A DNA stretch of 64,000 bases, from contig NZ_JBEZFP010000022.1 in assembly GCF_040649515.1 (NCBI RefSeq), positions 1-64,000 of the forward strand, written 5' to 3'. The position numbers and the translations under genes were made by a program. Source of the DNA: Yinghuangia elevatio. Lineage in GTDB: Bacteria > Actinomycetota > Actinomycetes > Streptomycetales > Streptomycetaceae. Under the pieces are notes generated by a model. That model was not told where the DNA came from. It saw only the letters and a program-made list of their open reading frames with translations, and searched no databases. The number at the start of each line of letters is the position of its first letter. The stretch's first letter is position 1. Positions 59,864-64,000 of this stretch are shown one piece after another.

Positions 59864-61249
59864 TCACTCGTAGATGGTCGGCAGGACCGGCTCGCCGCGG
59901 GACAACTGCGTCGCGGACAGCGGCAGTTCCGCGCGGGAGCGCTCGTGTCGCTCACGCGCCTCGGCGAGCGGCTCGCGGCCCACGGTCTCGCCGCCGAGGA
60001 CCAGCGGCACGAGCAGTTCGCGCAGCTCCGGGCCGACCGGCCCGGTCTCGCCGGTGCGCAGCACCTCGGCCTCGGCGACGCCGTCCGCGTCGTACGCGCG
60101 CAGCGCCGTCTTCCGCCCGCCGTGGCTCGGCTTGCCCGGGGACTTCTTGGCCACCGCCACCAGCGGCGCGTCCGGCTCGTCGGAGGCGGCGCGGGCGACC
60201 AGCTTGTAGACGAGGGACGCGGTCGGGTGGCCGCTGCCGGTCACCAACTGCGTGCCCACGCCGTACGCGTCCACCGGCGCCGCACGCAGCGCGGCGATGG
60301 CGTACTCGTCGAGGTCGCTGGTCACCACGATGCGCGTCTTGGCGGCGCCGAGGTCGTCGAGCTGGCGGCGCACCCGGTGGGCGAGCAGTAGCAGGTCGCC
60401 GGAGTCCAGGCGCACCGCGCCCAGTTCGGGCCCGGCCAGCTCGACCGCGGTGCGGACCGCCTCCGCCACGTCGTACGTGTCGACCAGCAGCGTGGTGTCC
60501 TTGCCCAGCGCCGCGATCTGGGCCGCGAAGGCGTCGCGCTCGCCGTCGTGCAGCAGCGTGAAGGAGTGCGCGCTCGTGCCCACGGTCGGGATCCCGTACG
60601 CCTGCCCGGCCCGCAGGTTGGACGTGCTGGCGAACCCGGCGATGTACGCCGCCCGCGCCGCGGCCACCGCCGCCTCCTCGTGCGTGCGCCGGGACCCCAT
60701 CTCGATGCACGGCCGCCCGGCGGACGCGGAGGTCATCCGGGACGCCGCCGCGGCCACCGCGCAGTCGTGGTTGAGCACCGACAGGATCAGTGTCTCCAGC
60801 AGCACGGCCTCGGCGAAGGTGCCCTCCACGACGAGGATCGGCGAGCCGGGGAACCAGCACTCGCCTTCCGGGTAGCCGTACAGGTTGCCGCGGAAGCGGT
60901 AGTCGGCCAGCCAGTCGAGGGTCGCCTGCCCCACTACCTGGTTCTCGGCGAGGTAGGCGAGCGTCTCGTCGTCGAACCGGAACGCCTCGACGGCGTCGAG
61001 GAGGCGGCCGGTCCCGGCCACCACGCCGTAGCGGCGGCCCTCGGGCAGGCGCCGGGCGAAGACCTCGAACACCGAGTGCCGGTGCGCCGCGCCGCTGCGC
61101 AGCGCGGCCTCGACCATGGTCAGCTCGTAGTGGTCGGTGAGCAGCGCGGTGCCGGCGCCGCCGGCGGCCCGGGCGGTGCCCGCAGTTGTCCCCGCAGCTG
61201 CCCCCGGAGTCGTCCCCGCTGTTGTCGCGGCATTCCCCATCGCGTTCAT
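59864..61249 (-). CDS. pncB: nicotinate phosphoribosyltransferase
   Basis: The 461-residue protein joins nicotinate and PRPP to nicotinate mononucleotide. Family blocks are LLTDHYELTMVEAAL, FEVFARRLPEGRRYGV, EMGSRRTHEEAAVAAARAAY, FASTSNLRAGQAYGIPTVGTSAHSF, AVRLDSGD and TSDLDEYAI. The first 40 residues are a Gly/Ala/Thr-rich tail. There is no Shine-Dalgarno site before ATG 61249; TATGCT seven bases upstream fits a leaderless mRNA. A near-perfect palindrome covers the -35 position. It is divergent from clpS. Confidence 0.95.
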   Translation of the reverse strand: MNAMGNAATTAGTTPGAAAGTTAGTARAAGGAGTALLTDHYELTMVEAALRSGAAHRHSVFEVFARRLPEGRRYGVVAGTGRLLDAVEAFRFDDETLAYLAENQVVGQATLDWLADYRFRGNLYGYPEGECWFPGSPILVVEGTFAEAVLLETLILSVLNHDCAVAAAASRMTSASAGRPCIEMGSRRTHEEAAVAAARAAYIAGFASTSNLRAGQAYGIPTVGTSAHSFTLLHDGERDAFAAQIAALGKDTTLLVDTYDVAEAVRTAVELAGPELGAVRLDSGDLLLLAHRVRRQLDDLGAAKTRIVVTSDLDEYAIAALRAAPVDAYGVGTQLVTGSGHPTASLVYKLVARAASDEPDAPLVAVAKKSPGKPSHGGRKTALRAYDADGVAEAEVLRTGETGPVGPELRELLVPLVLGGETVGREPLAEARERHERSRAELPLSATQLSRGEPVLPTIYE

Positions 61250-61256
61250 ACGAGCG

Positions 61257-61292
61257 AGCATAGCACCACTACTCGTCAGACTGACGATTAGT
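61257..61292 (-). promoter_or_regulatory. pncB promoter with palindromic operator
   Basis: On the minus strand TATGCT (61262-61257) is the -10 element seven bases before the ATG. ACTACTCGTCAG (61268-61279) and CTGACGATTAGT (61281-61292) match as inverted repeats in 11 of 12 positions about A61280, covering the -35 position. A NAD-biosynthesis repressor such as NrtR is a candidate binder (inference). Confidence 0.55.
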
Positions 61293-61366
61293 CGGCGGCG
61301 TTTCGCCGCTGGAGGTCCCGCGGGGCACGTTCGCCACGGCCAACCGCTGATGGGAGCATGGGGCCC

Positions 61367-61657
61367 ATGAGTGTCGCGCCCGTCGAGGTCGAGAAGCCGG
61401 AGTCGGACGAGGAGGTCCTTCCCGACACACCTTGGGTCTGCATTGTGTGGAACGACCCCATCAACCTCATGTCGTACGTGACGTATGTCTTCCAGAGCTA
61501 CTTCGGCTACACCAAGAAGAAGGCCGAGAAGCTCATGCTCGACGTGCACAACAAGGGCCGTGCCGTCGTCTCCTCGGGCACCCGCGAGGAGATGGAGCGC
61601 GACGTCAACGCCATGCACGGGTACGGCCTTTGGGCGACCGTCCAGCACGACAAGTGA
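61367..61657 (+). CDS. clpS: ATP-dependent Clp protease adaptor ClpS
   Basis: The 96-residue protein has the adaptor core PWVCIVWNDPINLMSYVTYVFQ and LMLDVHNKGRAVVSSGTREEME. The Asn/Asp pair (WNDPIN) and the Met/Val pocket recognise N-degron residues and hand substrates to ClpC or ClpA. ATG 61367 starts at the usual family position; ATG 61358 is an alternative. It is divergent from pncB and begins a series clpS, DUF2017, mec, leader, cysO, cysM. The DUF2017 gene follows after 20 bases. Confidence 0.95.
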   Translation: MSVAPVEVEKPESDEEVLPDTPWVCIVWNDPINLMSYVTYVFQSYFGYTKKKAEKLMLDVHNKGRAVVSSGTREEMERDVNAMHGYGLWATVQHDK

Positions 61658-61677
61658 CCACCGGGAGAACCTGAGCA

Positions 61678-62277
61678 GTGAACGGCCATTTCGTACGCGG
61701 GCGCACGGGCCGACCCGAGATCGTCCTCGACGAGCTGCACGGCCAACTGCTGGCCGACCTCTGCCGCCAGGTGATCGAACTGGTCGAGCCCAAGGCGGGG
61801 CCCGGCGAGCCCGAGGGCGACCAGCTCGCCCGCGAGCTGGGGCTCGACGGCCTGGACTGGAGCGGCCTGGACGGCGGCGAGGCCGAGGCCGCCCCGCGGA
61901 CCGCGCCCGACGACCCGGTGCTGGCCCGGCTGCTGCCCGACGCGTACCGCGACGACCCGGACGCCGCCTCGGAGTTCCGCCGCTACACCGAGAACGACCT
62001 GCGGCTGCGCAAGTGCGACAACGCCCGCACGGTACGCGCCGACATCGCCGCGTCCGGCGCCGAAGGGCACATGGTCCTGGACGAGCGGCACGCGCAGGCG
62101 TGGCTCGGCGCCCTCAACGACCTGCGGCTCGCGCTGGGCACCAACCTCGGGGTGACCGAGGACCTGGACGCCTTCGCCGAGAGCCTGGAGCCGGACGACC
62201 CGCGGCTCGCGATGCTCGCGGTCTACCACTGGCTCGGCATGCTCCAGGAGTCGCTGGTGGAGTCGCTGACGCCGTGA
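61678..62277 (+). CDS. DUF2017 family protein
   Basis: The 199-residue protein shows the family pattern: ELHGQLLADLCRQVIELVEP, DPVLARLLPDAYRDDPDAASEFRRYTENDLRLRK and the C-terminal DPRLAMLAVYHWLGMLQESLVESL. It always follows clpS in actinomycetes, as far as I recall, suggesting a role in ClpS/Clp proteolysis. The function is unproven. GTG 61678 has GGGAG 11 bases upstream. Confidence 0.85.
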   Translation: MNGHFVRGRTGRPEIVLDELHGQLLADLCRQVIELVEPKAGPGEPEGDQLARELGLDGLDWSGLDGGEAEAAPRTAPDDPVLARLLPDAYRDDPDAASEFRRYTENDLRLRKCDNARTVRADIAASGAEGHMVLDERHAQAWLGALNDLRLALGTNLGVTEDLDAFAESLEPDDPRLAMLAVYHWLGMLQESLVESLTP

Positions 62278-62291
62278 CGCGCCCGCGTGCG

Positions 62292-62297
62292 TACCCT
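62292..62297 (+). promoter_or_regulatory. leaderless promoter of mec
   Basis: TACCCT ends six bases before ATG 62304, with no Shine-Dalgarno sequence. It lies 15 bases past the DUF2017 stop codon. Confidence 0.5.
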
Positions 62298-62303
62298 CGA
62301 CGC

Positions 62304-62729
62304 ATGCTGACGATCACCACCGAACTGCGCGACCAGATCGTCGCGCACGCCCGCGCCGACCACCCCGACGAGGCGTGCGGCGTCGTCGCCGGACCCGAGG
62401 GCACCGACCGCCCCGAGCGCTTCATCCCGATGCTCAACGCGGCCCGCTCGCCCACGTTCTACGAGTTCGACTCGGGCGACCTGCTGGCGCTGTACCGCGA
62501 GATGGACGACCGCGACGAGGTGCCGGTGGTCATCTACCACTCGCATACCGCGACCGAGGCGTACCCGTCGCGCACGGACGTGTCGTACGCCTCTGAGCCG
62601 TTCGCCCACTACGTGCTGGTCTCCACGCGCGAGACGGGCAACCACGACGGGCCGTACGAGTTCCGCTCGTTCCGGATCGTGGACGGTGAGATCACCGAGG
62701 AAGACGTCAGGTTCGTCGACGCGTACTGA
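62304..62729 (+). CDS. mec: Mec+ family JAMM/MPN metalloprotease
   Basis: The 141-residue protein has the JAMM motif HSHTATEAYPSRTD (His79, His81, Ser89, Asp92) and an upstream acidic region DEACGVVAG that supplies the Glu. In M. tuberculosis Mec releases cysteine from the CysO-cysteine adduct. In related systems such proteins also cut residues after the GG of a sulfur carrier. Its place before cysO and cysM fits both. It is separated from them by a leader-peptide gene with its own promoter. Confidence 0.9.
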   Translation: MLTITTELRDQIVAHARADHPDEACGVVAGPEGTDRPERFIPMLNAARSPTFYEFDSGDLLALYREMDDRDEVPVVIYHSHTATEAYPSRTDVSYASEPFAHYVLVSTRETGNHDGPYEFRSFRIVDGEITEEDVRFVDAY

Positions 62730-62860
62730 GCGCCGCCCGCCGCGGCCGATTGGCAGCATGTGGGGGATTGGCCACGATTTGTCACCGCGTACCGTCTCGA
62801 CATGCGAAACAGTGCGTTCCAACATACGAGCCACCCTCGGAACGGCCGCAGCGGAATGGC

Positions 62861-62866
62861 TAGCAT
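62861..62866 (+). promoter_or_regulatory. leaderless promoter of the leader peptide and cysO operon
   Basis: TAGCAT ends six bases before ATG 62873. There is no ribosome site, so the leader peptide would be translated from the transcript's first base. Confidence 0.6.
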
Positions 62867-62872
62867 GACGAT

Positions 62873-63004
62873 ATGCGTTACGCAGGCATGGACATGACGA
62901 CCACGGGCCCGGGCACCGCCCCCGGCACCCTCCTGGTCGCGCGCCTGCACGTCGACCTAGGCCGACTGTCCAGCGCACTCTGTCGCGCCCTGCCACCGGG
63001 CTGA
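62873..63004 (+). CDS. putative cysteine-type leader peptide (RLHVDL family)
   Basis: The 43-residue frame ends with VARLHVDLGRLSSALCR and a short ALPPG tail. The pattern RLHVDL-x-R-x-S-S-A-L-C is the actinobacterial leader peptide placed ahead of sulfur and cysteine genes (family known from annotation practice). Its late Cys codon could sense Cys-tRNA by ribosome stalling. Starts at Met6 or Met8 are possible. A rare CTA Leu codon occurs within the core (HVD-CTA). The downstream cysO is 124 bases away with a hairpin between. It is too short and too conserved in motif to be ordinary coding noise. Confidence 0.75.
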   Translation: MRYAGMDMTTTGPGTAPGTLLVARLHVDLGRLSSALCRALPPG

Positions 63005-63063
63005 CCCAGGCCGCCGCCCGCGCAACCCGCGACCGGCCCGCACCGGCAGCCCCCAGCCCGTCG

Positions 63064-63085
63064 CGCATCCGGCCGTGCCGGAGCG
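63064..63085 (+). terminator. candidate attenuator hairpin before cysO
   Basis: CGC(A)TCCGGC (63064-63073) pairs with GCCGGAGCG (63077-63085) around loop CGT, with one bulged A. It lies between the leader peptide stop codon and the cysO ribosome site, so leader translation could affect it. No T-run follows. Confidence 0.35.
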
Positions 63086-63128
63086 ACCCCTTGCCTGCAC
63101 TCACGTACCCGCATTCTTGGAGCGCCCC

Positions 63129-63407
63129 ATGGCCATCGAGGTCCGCATCCCGACCATCCTCCGCGACTACACCGGCGGCGCGAAGGCCGTCGAGGGATCC
63201 GGCAAGTCCATTGACGAGCTGATCAACGACCTGGAGTCCCGGCACGCCGGCATCCGCAACCGCCTCGTCGAGGAGGACGGGACCCTGCGGCGCTTCGTCA
63301 ACGTCTACCTCAACGACGAGGACATCCGCTTCATCGACGGCATCTCCTCCACGCTCGACGACGGCGACACCGTCACGATCCTCCCCGCCGTGGCCGGCGG
63401 CGCCTGA
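63129..63407 (+). CDS. cysO: sulfur-carrier protein CysO (MoaD/ThiS fold)
   Basis: The 92-residue beta-grasp protein starts MAIEVRIPTILRDYTGG and contains RRFVNVYLNDEDIRF and DGDTVTILPAVAGGA. Its C-terminal thiocarboxylate would donate sulfur to cysteine synthesis by CysM. The frame ends GGA, one residue beyond the Gly-Gly needed for thiocarboxylation, so the last Ala must be removed. The Mec protease gene nearby could do this. GGAG lies eight bases before the ATG. cysM starts one base after the stop codon. Confidence 0.9.
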   Translation: MAIEVRIPTILRDYTGGAKAVEGSGKSIDELINDLESRHAGIRNRLVEEDGTLRRFVNVYLNDEDIRFIDGISSTLDDGDTVTILPAVAGGA

Positions 63408-63408
63408 C

Positions 63409-64000
63409 ATGCGCTACGACTCGCTGATCGACGCGGTCGGTCGCACCCCGCTGGTCGGCCTGCCGCGTCTGTCGCCGTCGCCCGAGGTCCGCATCTGGGC
63501 CAAGCTGGAGGACCGCAACCCCACCGGCTCCGTCAAGGACCGCCCGGCGCTGCACATGATCGAGGCCGCCGAACGCGACGGCCTGCTCACCCCCGGCTGC
63601 ACCATCCTGGAGCCCACCAGCGGCAACACCGGCATCTCGCTGGCGATGGCCGCCCGCCTCAAGGGCTACAAGATCGTCTGCGTGATGCCGGAGAACACCT
63701 CCGACGAACGCCGCGAACTGCTGCGCATGTGGGGCGCCGAGATCATCTCCTCGCCCGCCGCGGGCGGCTCCAACACCGCCGTGCGCGTCGCCAAGGAACT
63801 GGCCGCCGAGCACCCCGACTGGGTCATGCTCTACCAGTACGGCAACCCCGCCAACCCGGACGCGCACTACACCACCACCGGCCCCGAGCTGCTGGAGGAC
63901 CTGCCGACGATCACCCACTTCGTGGCGGGCCTCGGCACCACCGGCACCCTCATGGGCGTCGGCCGCTACCTGCGCGAGAAGGTCCCCGGCGTGCAGATCG
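63409..64000 (+). CDS. cysM: CysO-dependent cysteine synthase CysM, N-terminal part
   Basis: The frame is open to the window edge, 197 residues seen. The PLP lysine Lys43 is in NPTGSVKDRPA, and the substrate loop is PTSGNTGISLAMAARLKGYK. The glycine-rich PLP phosphate loop AGLGTTGTLMGVGRYL is included at the end. CysM condenses O-phosphoserine or O-acetylserine with CysO thiocarboxylate to give CysO-cysteine. It follows cysO by one base and is translationally linked to it. Confidence 0.95.
   Translation, partial: MRYDSLIDAVGRTPLVGLPRLSPSPEVRIWAKLEDRNPTGSVKDRPALHMIEAAERDGLLTPGCTILEPTSGNTGISLAMAARLKGYKIVCVMPENTSDERRELLRMWGAEIISSPAAGGSNTAVRVAKELAAEHPDWVMLYQYGNPANPDAHYTTTGPELLEDLPTITHFVAGLGTTGTLMGVGRYLREKVPGVQI

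Overview
The window is high-GC actinobacterial chromosome. Its codon use, GTG starts, two PkaA/PkaB-type kinases, large NAD-dependent glutamate dehydrogenase and gene order all point to the Streptomycetales. The order (glutamate dehydrogenase, kinases, prfB, ftsEX, smpB, ssrA, malic enzyme, hup, murA, yqgE, DUF3039, later hppD, M6 protease, pncA/pncB, clpS, mec, cysO, cysM) matches a conserved core block known from Streptomyces. The tmRNA tag (ADNKRDSFALAA) is shorter than the tag I know from S. coelicolor, so a related genus rather than a typical Streptomyces is possible (inference). I see no prophage, IS element, CRISPR array, rRNA or tRNA gene.

Layout. 1-1.5 kb: end of pruA, a DJ-1/PfpI protein and a small CBM48 protein. 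1.8-6.7 kb: NAD-GDH. 7-13 kb: a PEYG-repeat membrane protein, a small membrane protein, glyA behind a ZTP riboswitch, and an FHA-FtsK ATPase. 13-18 kb: PkaA, PkaB and RF2. 18.5-25.7 kb: a sortase-type surface protein, then a division and quality-control cluster (ftsE, ftsX, an M23 hydrolase, an S41 protease, smpB, tmRNA). 25.8-28.4 kb: a minus-strand sugar operon (AGE isomerase, PfkB kinase, KTSC protein). 28.4-34 kb: a candidate small RNA, malic enzyme, HU, MurA, YqgE, DUF3039. 34.3-38.8 kb: a three-gene molybdenum hydroxylase. 38.8-46.7 kb: an accessory stretch (TetR/SDR pair, MBL hydrolase, HTH/DUF4097 pair, MFS transporter, DUF1877, an internally duplicated protein). 46.7-54.9 kb: helicase, IclR, Lon-like protease, Lrp/HppD pair, FAD oxidase, DUF4240. 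55-59 kb: two RDD proteins, a small membrane protein and a secreted M6 protease. 59-64 kb: NAD salvage (pncB, pncA), clpS, DUF2017, and a CysO-dependent cysteine synthesis set (mec, leader peptide, cysO, cysM).

Two regulatory themes recur. Many genes lack a Shine-Dalgarno sequence and instead have a TANNNT hexamer 6-7 bases before the start codon, as expected for leaderless transcripts. At least nine intergenic regions carry short tandem repeats (8-19 bp units) at or just after a stop codon, which looks like a genome-level signature. Distinct cis-regulatory structures can be read directly: a ZTP aptamer with a Shine-Dalgarno-masking hairpin, paired TetR operators in the spacers of divergent promoters, TGCAACG boxes, a palindrome at pncB, and a cysteine-type leader peptide.
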